A stretch of DNA of 37,760 nt from Beijerinckiaceae bacterium (GTDB lineage Bacteria > Pseudomonadota > Alphaproteobacteria > Rhizobiales > Beijerinckiaceae): NCBI GenBank assembly GCA_031291515.1, contig JARLIW010000096.1:1-37760 (forward strand). The letters run 5' to 3'. Under the pieces are notes generated by a model. That model worked only from the letters and a program-made list of their open reading frames with translations, was not told where the DNA came from and ran no database searches. The position numbers and the translations under genes are program-made. This document shows positions 7,707 to 14,926 of this stretch, piece by piece (the first letter of the stretch is position 1; each line of letters starts with the position of its first letter).

Positions 7707-8452
7707 GTGGATATTTGCCGGACCATCACGATTGGCGAAAAGGGCCTCGTCTTCGGCAAGGGCTCGTGTCTCGCGCGCATGTCGAGGGATGCCGAAAGGC
7801 TCAGCCTCGCCGAAAGCCTGCTCGACCAAGGCATGACGCCGCGCGGCTTGATGAAGGAACTCGGCCTCGATCCCGCCACCCTCGATCTGCGCAACTATAA
7901 TCCGGCCCAACCCCGCGTCCCCGCTGGCAGCGGCAGGGAAAGCGGGCGGTGGGGACCGGGTGGGGGCGGCGCGAACAGCTCTTTGATCCGTCCTCGTGAT
8001 CTTGTGATATCAGGCTCCGGCCGTCCTAACGTCCAGGTTGCGGCAAACGGCCCATTAAAACCTGAGGGCATTGACGCGGTGCCGTCGCCGTCACCCGATC
8101 CATTAGACCCCCAAAATTTAAATAAAGCCCCTCCGAGCATTCAAGAGCAGCAAGCAATTGTCGATACACTGAACACCATCAGAGGCGGAACGACAGAAGA
8201 TGTTAAAAGCTTGATCCTCATGGCTATCGGAACTTACCCCATTACGACACCAGTTCGATTCTGCCGCCAAGTGCCGAAGGATATAAATCCTACACTGTCC
8301 GTCTTGATGGCGAGCGCGTACGTGGTGAGTCCGACTGATAATTGACCAATCAGATGCCGGTCACGCTTGCTATACCAACAACCACTACCGTAGCTTTTAT
8401 CAAGTTGACATTGATCAAAACCGACAATCGAGAATATCTGGAGCGGAATTGA
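7707..8452 (+). pseudogene. broken barnase/RNase N1-type toxin gene
   Basis: The first frame (from GTG 7707) carries a delivery or linker region typical of rhizobial polymorphic toxins, ending in YNPAQPRVPAGSGRESGRW (about residues 64-82). The N-terminus looks shortened. Near 8197-8207 the toxin domain shifts frame: from 8207 the second frame reads LDPHGYRNLPHYD then ILPPSAEGYKSYTV and stops at 8336. A third frame resumes near 8350 and encodes CYTNNHYRSFYQVDIDQ (8368-8418), matching the end of RNase Sa/barnase with its catalytic histidine. The usual catalytic Glu position in YxEYTV reads Ser. Two frame changes and an extra ~20-nt segment mean no active enzyme is made. It is followed by a barstar-like gene, as expected. 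Confidence 0.72.
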
Positions 8453-8453
8453 A

Positions 8454-8762
8454 ATGCGGCAGATCCGGCTTGATGCGTCGGGATGGACATCAACAGATGA
8501 CTTTTACGGGACCCTTCTTCCGGCGCTAGGCGCTCCGGAATGGCATAGCCGAGGTATCGACCCGCTCATTGACTCCATTATCGGAGGAGGCATCAATTCG
8601 GTTGAGACCCCCTACAAAATCGTTATTTACAATACAAAAAACATAGATCAATCTATTTTGGATCACATCAACTTAGCCAAACAATATCTAGCTGACGCGC
8701 GCAATGAAACGCTTTCGACTTGGGACAAGGACGTCGACGCGTCGATCGAAATTTTAAGATAA
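8454..8762 (+). CDS. barstar-like immunity protein
   Basis: 102 residues. The N-terminal half aligns with barstar: IRLDASGWTSTDDFYGTLL then LGAPEW, then the GIDPLIDSI block that corresponds to barstar's NLDALWD inhibitory helix, with both key aspartates kept. A second strand follows (PYKIVIYN). Barstar-family proteins bind and block barnase-type RNases in the cytosol. The ATG at 8454 lies two bases past the presumed old toxin stop (TGA 8450-8452), a toxin-immunity coupling now left without a working toxin. Base composition is AT-richer than the flanks, which fits acquired DNA. Confidence 0.75.
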   Translation: MRQIRLDASGWTSTDDFYGTLLPALGAPEWHSRGIDPLIDSIIGGGINSVETPYKIVIYNTKNIDQSILDHINLAKQYLADARNETLSTWDKDVDASIEILR

Positions 8763-8806
8763 TCGACTGATCCGATATGGCGCTTCTACCCCCTTGAGGT
8801 CATGTC

Positions 8807-9127
8807 GTGATGACGAAGCCAGATTTATATGAATGGTATGCTCTGCTGCCACCAGACATCCTCGATAGAGTTTACACCTCGGCCGAGGGCGACATGGCCT
8901 TTAGCAGGCCGGACGCGCTGCGCGTCGTATCCATATTGCAAGAGCGAGGCTACCGCATCGGGAGTATCGAGACATGGCTTCCGTCCCGCCCCGGGCCGGT
9001 GCCGTTGATCGACGATTGGGACGAAACCAGTGCGATCCCGGCGCTCCGTTTCATCGAGACATTCGATTTAGAGAACAAATACGGGCGCGATCGCGGGTTG
9101 CCGGTCTATTTCAGCATTGACGCCTGA
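8807..9127 (+). CDS. hypothetical protein, possible second immunity protein
   Basis: 106 residues; start at GTG 8807 or ATG 8810, both served by TGAGG at 8795-8799. It is acidic, tryptophan-bearing and without membrane segments or a signal peptide. The layout DALRVVSILQERGYRIGSIETWLP followed by PLIDDWDE recalls proteins annotated as immunity proteins (Imm40-like) beside polymorphic toxins, but I cannot confirm the family. It lies 44 bases after the barstar-like gene and on the same strand, so it may be a leftover from the same toxin-immunity array. Confidence 0.6.
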   Translation: MMTKPDLYEWYALLPPDILDRVYTSAEGDMAFSRPDALRVVSILQERGYRIGSIETWLPSRPGPVPLIDDWDETSAIPALRFIETFDLENKYGRDRGLPVYFSIDA

Positions 9128-9173
9128 CTCGACGCGCGCAGGATAAGCCGTCATCGACATCCTATCGAATGAT

Positions 9174-9252
9174 GATCGAGCGAAGCGAAGCAAAGCAATC
9201 CATGCGGCCCCTGGATGGAGATGGATTGCTCCGCCGCGCTCGCAATGACGGC
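9174..9252. repeat. REP-like palindromic repeat
   Basis: The left arm GAGCGAAGCGAAGCAAAGCAATCCATG and right arm TGGATTGCTCCGCCGCGCTCGCAATGACG are imperfect inverted copies around a short spacer. This GCAATCCA...TGGATTGC pattern with flanking GCGAAGC and CGCAATGACGG is a dispersed extragenic palindrome I know from Bradyrhizobium-like and related genomes. It sits right behind the toxin-immunity patch and may mark a rearrangement edge. Confidence 0.65.
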
Positions 9253-9352
9253 GTCGTTTGATCCCAAAGGATCAGCCGGAGGACGGTTTCCCGTGCATTG
9301 GGAAGGTCAGATAGGTTGTGATCACCGTGATTTAGTATTAGGCGCGGCGTCA

Positions 9353-9389
9353 GGCGGAAAATGGAGTTGCCAGGAACTCGTTTTCCGCC
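9353..9389 (-). terminator. hairpin downstream of asd
   Basis: A 9-bp stem (9353-9361 with 9381-9389) that can continue inward through GAGTT/AACTC, 27 bases past the asd stop on the minus strand. No T-run follows on either strand, so it may protect the mRNA 3' end or terminate inefficiently. Confidence 0.45.
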
Positions 9390-9415
9390 AAGGCGCGACC
9401 CTTTGACCGCCCCGC

Positions 9416-10450
9416 TCAGGCCGCCTGTTTCTTCGGAGTGATCAGCTTGCGGTTGATCAGCACTTCGGCGATCTGCACGGCGTTCAGCGCGGCGCCCTTG
9501 CGCAGATTGTCGGCGACGCACCAGATCACCAGGCCGTTGTCGACGGTCGGGTCGTCGCGGATGCGCGAAATATAGGTCGCGTCCTCGCCCGCCGCCTCGT
9601 GCGGGGTGATGTAGCCGCCCTTTTCGCGCTTATCGATGACAAGGCAGCCCGGCGCCTCGCGCAGAATGTCGCGGGCCTCGTCGGCGCTGATCGGATTTTC
9701 GAATTCGATATTCACCGATTCCGAATGGCCGATGAAGACGGGCACGCGCACGCAGGTCGCGACCAGCTTGATCTTGGGGTCGAGAATCTTCTTCGTCTCG
9801 ACGACCATCTTCCACTCTTCCTTGGTGAACCCGTCCTCCATGAACACGTCGATCTCGGGGATGACGTTGAAGGCGATCCGCTTCGGGAATTTATGGCTCT
9901 GCACGGGGTCGCTGACGAAGACGGCGCGGGTCTGGGCGAACAGTTCGTCCATCGCTTCCTTGCCGGCGCCCGAGACCGATTGATAGGTCGAGACGACGAC
10001 GCGCTTGATCACCGCGTGGTCGTGCAGCGGCTTCAGCGCCACGACGAGCTGGGCGGTCGAGCAATTGGGATTGGCGATAATGTTTTTCTTCGCAAAGCCG
10101 ACGATGGCGTCCGCGTTCACTTCCGGCACGATCAACGGCACGTCGGGGTCCATGCGCCAGACGGAGGAATTGTCGATCACGACACAGCCCTTCGCGCCGA
10201 TGCGCGGCGACCATTCCTTCGAGACCGCGCCGCCGGCCGACATCAGGCAAATATCCGTGTCGCTGAAGTCGTAAGTCTCCAACACCTTGCATTTCAAGAT
10301 CTTATCGCCGTACGACACTTCGGTGTTGATCGAACGCGGCGAGGCCAGCGCCACGACTTGATCGGCGGGAAACCGGCGCTCGGCCAGGATGTCCAGCATT
10401 TCCCGGCCCACATTTCCCGTGGCGCCAGCGACCGCTACCTTGAAACCCAT
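9416..10450 (-). CDS. asd: aspartate-semialdehyde dehydrogenase
   Basis: 344 residues, full length. It has the N-terminal NADP-binding motif VAVAGATGNVGREML (5-19), the active-site cysteine C130 in NPNCSTAQ, YQSVSGAGKEAMDEL, and the late catalytic-type histidine H242 in RVPVFIGHSESVN. The enzyme reduces aspartyl phosphate to aspartate semialdehyde, the branch point to lysine/diaminopimelate, threonine and methionine. It stands alone; no other pathway gene is adjacent. The ATG at 10450 begins exactly at the family N-terminus. Confidence 0.96.
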   Translation of the reverse strand: MGFKVAVAGATGNVGREMLDILAERRFPADQVVALASPRSINTEVSYGDKILKCKVLETYDFSDTDICLMSAGGAVSKEWSPRIGAKGCVVIDNSSVWRMDPDVPLIVPEVNADAIVGFAKKNIIANPNCSTAQLVVALKPLHDHAVIKRVVVSTYQSVSGAGKEAMDELFAQTRAVFVSDPVQSHKFPKRIAFNVIPEIDVFMEDGFTKEEWKMVVETKKILDPKIKLVATCVRVPVFIGHSESVNIEFENPISADEARDILREAPGCLVIDKREKGGYITPHEAAGEDATYISRIRDDPTVDNGLVIWCVADNLRKGAALNAVQIAEVLINRKLITPKKQAA

Positions 10451-10590
10451 GATGTCAAAGTCTCCAAATCGCCCCTCGGCCGCTCAAACGCGGCAATTGA
10501 ACCGGGGCCTAACATGCCGGCGGCTTCGGCTGGGATTGGAAATATCCTGTCACAGAAGGGCGCCACACGCGAGATCCGATCTCCTAGCGC

Positions 10591-10618
10591 GTTCGGACGG
10601 CGGGACTCAAGTCCGAAC
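10591..10618. other. 8-bp hairpin in the asd-10745 intergenic region
   Basis: GTTCGGAC (10591-10598) and GTCCGAAC (10611-10618) form a perfect stem around a 12-nt loop. It lies between the divergent asd and the secreted-protein gene, followed by TTTAC. It could be an operator or an attenuator-like leader element for asd. Nothing else in the 294-base gap is recognisable. Confidence 0.3.
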
Positions 10619-10744
10619 TTTACGGCCAAGGCGCAACACTCCGAAAAATTGTTCGCCGTAATATGAGGAATCGCTACAAAGATTCAGCCAGGATGAACTA
10701 AGGCTTAGGCCACGCATTTCCAGGGCAACGAAAGGATTCTTCCC

Positions 10745-11140
10745 ATGCGCATGACGATCATCCCCCTGCTCGTGGCCGGCGTTGCCATTTCGCTCTGCGC
10801 TGCCGCGTCCGCTGAAACGGTCGCGCCAAAGCTTCATCGGCATCATCATGTCGTTCGCCATATTCCGGCCGACAACGAGGCGCTGCCGCTGACCGTCAAC
10901 AAGCGCAGCTTCCTCGATCCGGGTCCGGTGGCGCCCGTGACCGGCGGCCCCGCCTATCTCACGGCCAATACGATCTATTTGAAAACGCCGGATCAGATCA
11001 CCACGCCGGACCGGTTCGGCAATAGCGAATTGCCGGGCCAGCCCTATGTGCCTGGACGCACCGTGCCGGTCGGAGAATTCGCCACCGGCCCGAATCCGGG
11101 CGATCTTTTCGTCGGCCCGCTGTTCGGCATCGGACGGTAA
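10745..11140 (+). CDS. small secreted hypothetical protein
   Basis: 131 residues with a clear Sec signal peptide (about 1-23, IIPLLVAGVAISLCAAASA before ET). The mature part begins with a histidine cluster (LHRHHHVVRH) and continues as a proline/glycine-rich chain without predicted membrane segments. I do not recognise a family. AAAGGA about eight bases before the ATG supports the start. It is a monocistronic gene between asd and yggS; the histidine cluster might bind metal, which is speculation. Confidence 0.75.
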   Translation: MRMTIIPLLVAGVAISLCAAASAETVAPKLHRHHHVVRHIPADNEALPLTVNKRSFLDPGPVAPVTGGPAYLTANTIYLKTPDQITTPDRFGNSELPGQPYVPGRTVPVGEFATGPNPGDLFVGPLFGIGR

Positions 11141-11177
11141 GGTCTTTCGGGCACGAGAACGCCTATTGTTTGAATAC

Positions 11178-11200
11178 GGCGGACGGCGATGTCGTCCGCC
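11178..11200. terminator. bidirectional hairpin between 10745 gene and yggS
   Basis: Perfect 8-bp stem GGCGGACG/CGTCCGCC (11178-11185 with 11193-11200) with a 7-nt loop, sitting between two convergent genes 10 bases from the yggS stop. T-runs are short on both sides, so it is a moderate candidate for a shared terminator. Confidence 0.5.
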
Positions 11201-11209
11201 GGGCGATTA

Positions 11210-11914
11210 TTATCGATGGCCGAAAATCGCGCTGCCGACGCGGACGTGGGTGGCGCCGAGTTGGATCGCCAGTTCGAAATCGGCGCTCATCCCCATCGAC
11301 AGGCTGGCCAAGCCGTTACGTTTCGCGATGACATTGAGCAACGCGAAATGCGGCGAGGCTTGGTCGTCGACCGGCGGAATGCACATGAGCCCGGCAATAT
11401 CCAATCCGTAGGTGTCGCGGCAAGTTTTGAGGAAGGCATCGGCGTCGCCGGGCAAAACGCCGGCCTTCTGCGGCTCGGCGCCGGTATTGACCTGCACGAA
11501 AAGACGCGGACGACGGCCGGCTTTATCCATGGCCTTGGCCAAGGCTTCGGCGATTTTTGGCCGGTCGACCGTTTCGATCACGTCGAAAAGCGCCACGGCC
11601 TCGTCCGCCTTGTTGGATTGCAGCGGGCCGATCAAATGCAGATCGAGAGCGCCGAAACGTTCGCGCAGCGCCGGCCATTTGCCCATCGCCTCCTGCACGC
11701 GATTTTCGCCGAACACGCGTTCCCCCGCCTCGATCACCGGCACGATCGCGTCGGCCTCGAAGGTCTTGGAGACGCAGACCAGCGTGATGTCCGTGGGATC
11801 GCGCCCGGCGTCGCGCGCGGCGCGGCCGATGCGCTCGCGCACCTCGAAGAGACGCCGCGTAATTCCCGCGGTATCATCCGCCGGCCGGTCGCCCGGTGAA
11901 ACCGATGTCGTCAA
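11210..11914 (-). CDS. yggS: YggS/PROSC family PLP homeostasis protein
   Basis: 234 residues. The PLP-binding lysine lies in LVCVSKTF (about K50), followed by FGENRVQEAMGKW, LHLIGPLQSNKADEAV, VQVNTGAEPQKAGVLP, GLMCIPP and LSMGMSADFELAIQLGATHVRVGSAIFG, all family hallmarks. YggS binds pyridoxal phosphate and buffers its cytosolic supply; it has no known enzymatic activity. The gene is single and convergent with the secreted-protein gene. Confidence 0.94.
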   Translation of the reverse strand: MTTSVSPGDRPADDTAGITRRLFEVRERIGRAARDAGRDPTDITLVCVSKTFEADAIVPVIEAGERVFGENRVQEAMGKWPALRERFGALDLHLIGPLQSNKADEAVALFDVIETVDRPKIAEALAKAMDKAGRRPRLFVQVNTGAEPQKAGVLPGDADAFLKTCRDTYGLDIAGLMCIPPVDDQASPHFALLNVIAKRNGLASLSMGMSADFELAIQLGATHVRVGSAIFGHR

Positions 11915-12023
11915 GGCTTGAAATCTCCGATCACGATCTTTTGCATCCCGTCCCCATTGGCCCGCGTTATGTCTGAGCGAACCGAATTAAGCGAGAGGGA
12001 TCGCACGCCATGACTGCCCCGAC

Positions 12024-13058
12024 ATGATCGCGCGCCGCCATGTCCTGCTTCCCCTTGCCGCCCTTGCCACCGTCCCTTTATCGGCCGCGGCGCGCGGGTC
12101 AAAAATTCCTGACGTCCTTCCCGATCGTTACGACGATCCCTTGGGGATCGGCCTCGAGGGTTGGCCCTATCCGGCGCCGGTGCATTTTTTCACCTATGTC
12201 ATCGACGGGCAGAGCGCTCGGATGGCCTATATGGATATTCCGCCAGCGAAAGGCGCGCGCAACCTCGCCGTCGTGCTTTTACACGGCAAGAATTTCGATT
12301 CGTCTTATTGGGAGGGTCCGATCAAGGATCTGACGGGGGCCGGCTATCGCGTGATCGTGCCCGATCAGATCGGCTTCAACAAATCCTCGAAGCCGAGCGT
12401 CGCCTATTCCTTCGACATTCTCGCGGAGGCGACGATCAATCTGTTGGGAAGCCTCCAGATTCGCGACGCGGTCTTTATCGGCCATTCGACGGGCGGCATG
12501 TTGGCGGTGCGGATCGCCACGGCCTATCCCGGCTCGGTCGCCAAACTCGTTCTCGAAGATCCGATCGGGCTCGTGGATTACCGCCGCTTCATTCCGCCGC
12601 AGAGCACGGAGACCTTGCTCGCCAGCGAGCGGCGGCAGACGGTCGCCTCCTATCGGACGTTCATCAAGCGGTTTTTCCCGCTGCTGCCCGCGACGGCGAT
12701 GGAGCCCTTCGTGGAATGGCGCCTCCGGGTCGCGCTCAGCAGCGAATACGAACGGTTCTGCGCCGCCGCCGCGCTGACCTATCAAATGATTTATCGCGAG
12801 CCCGTGCGCGACGAATACAAGGATATTAAAGCCAAGACCTTGATGATCGTGGGATCGGCCGACGAATCCGCGCCGCTCAAGGCCTATGCGACGCCCGAAA
12901 TGGCGGCCAAGCTGCCGTCAATTCCCCAGGCGGCGCCGGAAGCCGTGAAGGATATCCCCGGCGCCCGCCTTGTCGTTGTGGACAAGGCGGGCCATGTGCC
13001 GCACCTCGAAATGCCCGACCACTTTCGCGAAACCGTTCTTGGTTTCTTGGCCGACTAG
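12024..13058 (+). CDS. exported alpha/beta hydrolase
   Basis: 344 residues. The N-terminus (ARRHVLLPLAALATVPLSAAARG) looks like a Tat-type signal peptide, so the enzyme probably works in the periplasm. The hydrolase fold shows VVLLHGKNFDSSYW (oxyanion loop), the nucleophile S155 in IGHSTGGM, a candidate acid D280 in IVGSADES and catalytic H324 in AGHVPHLE. The intact triad predicts an esterase, lipase or related C-C or ester hydrolase; the substrate is unknown. It is divergent from yggS by about 110 bases. Confidence 0.86.
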   Translation: MIARRHVLLPLAALATVPLSAAARGSKIPDVLPDRYDDPLGIGLEGWPYPAPVHFFTYVIDGQSARMAYMDIPPAKGARNLAVVLLHGKNFDSSYWEGPIKDLTGAGYRVIVPDQIGFNKSSKPSVAYSFDILAEATINLLGSLQIRDAVFIGHSTGGMLAVRIATAYPGSVAKLVLEDPIGLVDYRRFIPPQSTETLLASERRQTVASYRTFIKRFFPLLPATAMEPFVEWRLRVALSSEYERFCAAAALTYQMIYREPVRDEYKDIKAKTLMIVGSADESAPLKAYATPEMAAKLPSIPQAAPEAVKDIPGARLVVVDKAGHVPHLEMPDHFRETVLGFLAD

Positions 13059-13059
13059 A

Positions 13060-13263
13060 TCACTCCGCCGCCGCTCCGCGCCGGCCGTGCGACGAGTGTC
13101 CACCCTTGCGTCCGGCCGCGGAGGCAAGATCGTGATTTTGCGAGAAACTTCGCTTATCGCTCGGAACGCTTCGCCCGCCTTTTCGCGCGATTTCCGTCCG
13201 TTTGGCAGCATCCATCGATGCAAAACCCCGCTTCGAGCGCGGGGGCGTCAGACCTTCCGTCAT
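13060..13263 (-). CDS. KGG-repeat stress-induced protein
   Basis: 67 residues, strongly basic, with two KGG motifs: DAAKRTEIARKGGRS and SFSQNHDLASAAGRKGGHS. This is the YciG/Con-10-type domain seen in small stress proteins of unknown mechanism. Such genes are often members of the general stress regulon in rhizobia. A GGAAC-N16-TGTT element 35 bases upstream (13298-13322) supports EcfG control, and GAGGA lies in front of the ATG. The gene abuts the hydrolase stop (1 nt gap), tail to tail. Confidence 0.85.
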   Translation of the reverse strand: MTEGLTPPRSKRGFASMDAAKRTEIARKGGRSVPSDKRSFSQNHDLASAAGRKGGHSSHGRRGAAAE

Positions 13264-13297
13264 TGATTGTCCTCTACGTTGAAGCCTCGGCGAGGAT

Positions 13298-13322
13298 AAC
13301 AGGCAAAGGCGCGACCGGTTCC
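13298..13322 (-). promoter_or_regulatory. candidate EcfG promoter of the KGG gene
   Basis: On the minus strand GGAAC (13318-13322), a 16-base spacer and TGTT (13298-13301) match the EcfG consensus GGAAC-N16/17-CGTT with one mismatch. Transcription would begin about 25-30 bases before the KGG start codon, a normal leader length. The type of gene it drives strengthens the case. Confidence 0.6.
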
Positions 13323-13393
13323 CTCGACCAGGCTTTCGTTTGAAACGGAGGCGCCGCGCGTTTTCGATCGCGCGGGGCGTTTAGCCGTAAAAA

Positions 13394-14140
13394 TCACCCG
13401 GCCGTTTTGTCCGGCCAGCGGCAGAGGTCGGAAATCAAGCACCTCCCGCACTCGGGTTTGCGCGCCTTGCACACATAGCGGCCGTGCAGAATCAACCAGT
13501 GATGCGCGTGCAGCTTAAAGGCCGGGGGCACGACCTTTTCGAGGCCGAGGCCGACCTCGAGCGGCGTCTTGCCGCGCGCGAGCGGGATCCGATTGGAGAC
13601 GCGGAAGATATGCGTGTCGACCGCGATCACCGGCTGGCCGAACGAGTGGTTCAAGACGACATTGGCGGTCTTGGTGCCGACGCCGGGCAAGCTCTCGAGA
13701 TCGGCCCGGTTGTCGGGAACGCGACCGCCGAAATTCTCGACCAAGCGTTTCGAGAGCGCGATCACGTTCTTGGCCTTGGTGCGAAACAGCCCGATGGTCT
13801 TGATCAAGTCGCGCACCCGGTCTTCGCCGAGCGCGAGCATTTTTTCCGGGCTATCGGCGAGGGCGAACAAGGCCGGGGTCGCCTTGTTGACGCCGACGTC
13901 GGTGGCTTGCGCCGAGAGCACGACCGCGACCAAAAAGGTGAATGCGTTGATCGAATTCAATTCCCCCTTGGGGACCGGCACGGCTTCTTGGAACCGCCGG
14001 AAGATTTCGGCAATTTCGGCTTTGGTCAGCGCGCGCGTCACTCGCTTGGGCAGCGGCTTGCGCCCGGCGACCGGGGCCACCGCGATGGTTGGAGCCGGAT
14101 CGCTCGGTCGTTTGGACGGCTTATCTATCATTAGGGGCAC
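13394..14140 (-). CDS. nth: endonuclease III
   Basis: 248 residues, with about 40 lysine/proline-rich N-terminal residues before the core. The helix-hairpin-helix reads LPGVGTKTANVV, carrying catalytic K157. Catalytic D175 is in AVDTHIFRV. The [4Fe-4S] cluster is complete with C224, C231, C234 and C240 in C-X6-C-X2-C-X5-C spacing. It removes oxidised pyrimidines and nicks at AP sites in base excision repair. ATG 14140 or the fourth-codon ATG could be the start. It is divergent from the DUF2244 gene by about 110 bases. Confidence 0.95.
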   Translation of the reverse strand: MPLMIDKPSKRPSDPAPTIAVAPVAGRKPLPKRVTRALTKAEIAEIFRRFQEAVPVPKGELNSINAFTFLVAVVLSAQATDVGVNKATPALFALADSPEKMLALGEDRVRDLIKTIGLFRTKAKNVIALSKRLVENFGGRVPDNRADLESLPGVGTKTANVVLNHSFGQPVIAVDTHIFRVSNRIPLARGKTPLEVGLGLEKVVPPAFKLHAHHWLILHGRYVCKARKPECGRCLISDLCRWPDKTAG

Positions 14141-14252
14141 ATTAAGACGCGCCCGCCAAAATTGCGGGCTTTTTCAATCTCGAGCATAGTCTAACTATTG
14201 AGGACGAGAGCGAACGCATCCTATAGTGCGGAACGGCAAGGGAGAAGCGGCG

Positions 14253-14804
14253 TTGGCTGTGGAGCGCGACAATTTCCGGGGACGCGATAACTTTGGCGAC
14301 GCGGCGTCCCGGGCCGACGATCCGGCGACATACCGGCTGTTCGAGGCGCGGATCGTGCCGCACCGGTCGCTGACGCCGTCCGGTTTTCGCGCCGTGATGG
14401 CCGGCGTCGGCTTGATCAGTCTGGCCTCGAGCCTTCCATTCGTGCTGCTCGGCGCTTGGCCGGTCGCGGGCTTCATGGGGCTCGACGTCGCGCTTCTCTA
14501 TTTCGCGTTTCGGGCCAATTTTCGAGCGGCGCGGGCCTACGAGGACATTCGCGTGACGCCGCTCGAACTCATGCTGGCCAAGGTGACGGCGGCCGGCACG
14601 CGCGCGGAATGGCGCTTTCACCCCGCCTGGGTCCGCCTTATCCGAAAGGATCACGACGAATACGGGGTGCTGGAATTGTCGCTGCATTCGCGCGGGCAAG
14701 CCATCGAAGTCGCCAAATTTTTAGGACCGCGCGAAAAGGCGGGCCTGGCCACAAAGCTTTCGCGCGCGCTCTCCGAAGCCCGGCGCGGGCCTCGGTTCTC
14801 CTAA
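14253..14804 (+). CDS. DUF2244 domain membrane protein
   Basis: 183 residues from TTG 14253, which has GGGAG at 14240-14244; GTG 14226 and GTG 14259 are alternatives. Two adjacent membrane helices (AVMAGVGLISLASSLPFVLL and the following GFMGLDVALLYFAF) lie after a short cytosolic N-terminus. They are followed by a soluble domain with RAARAYEDIRVTPLELML and WRFHPAWVRL. This layout is the DUF2244 family, which is of unknown function. A gene next to nth carrying DUF2244 is a common arrangement in related genomes, from memory. Confidence 0.85.
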   Translation: MAVERDNFRGRDNFGDAASRADDPATYRLFEARIVPHRSLTPSGFRAVMAGVGLISLASSLPFVLLGAWPVAGFMGLDVALLYFAFRANFRAARAYEDIRVTPLELMLAKVTAAGTRAEWRFHPAWVRLIRKDHDEYGVLELSLHSRGQAIEVAKFLGPREKAGLATKLSRALSEARRGPRFS

Positions 14805-14817
14805 ATCCGATTCGCCC

Positions 14818-14853
14818 AAAAAGAACGGCCGCTTCGGGGGAGGAAGCGGCCGT
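14818..14853 (-). terminator. strong intrinsic terminator of the minus-strand sRNA
   Basis: Perfect 11-bp stem (14825-14835 with 14843-14853) with a 7-nt loop reading CUCCCCC on the minus strand, followed by UUCUUUUU. On the plus strand no T-run follows. It sits 20 bases after the DUF2244 stop, but its orientation serves a minus-strand transcript. Confidence 0.85.
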
Positions 14854-14896
14854 CTCTCTAGCGCGCACCGTGATGGGGGATCCACAGTGCGTGTAC
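14818..14896 (-). ncRNA. candidate general-stress sRNA with two C-rich hairpin loops
   Basis: A short minus-strand transcript is predicted from the EcfG-type promoter at 14902-14926 to the terminator at 14818. Hairpin 1 has an 8-bp stem with one G-U pair (14865-14872 with 14883-14890) and the loop GAUCCCCCAU. Hairpin 2 is the terminator, with loop CUCCCCC. Both loops are exposed and complementary to Shine-Dalgarno sequences. This is the design of GsrN of Caulobacter (a sigma-T-dependent sRNA) and of the alpha-r14/cuckoo family, though sequence identity to any of them was not tested. No ORF on this strand fits the boundaries. The 5' end is inferred from promoter spacing. Confidence 0.7.
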
Positions 14897-14901
14897 CCAA
14901 C

Positions 14902-14926
14902 AACGTACCACATGACATTCGGTTCC
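14902..14926 (-). promoter_or_regulatory. perfect EcfG-type promoter of the sRNA
   Basis: On the minus strand GGAAC (14922-14926), 16 bases, CGTT (14902-14905): an exact match to the EcfG consensus. Transcription would start near 14894-14897, directly in front of the first hairpin. One such match per window is expected by chance at about this rate, so the weight comes from the terminator lying about 80 bases downstream. Confidence 0.7.

Noticed and set aside
9162-9521. Minus-strand ORF beyond asd
   Set aside because: Made by the REP-like palindrome and the asd 3' end read in another frame.
14230-14254. Perfect GGAAC-N16-CGTT match on the plus strand
   Set aside because: It overlaps the ribosome site and TTG start of the DUF2244 gene, so a transcript from it would lack the start region. 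One perfect match per window is expected by chance.
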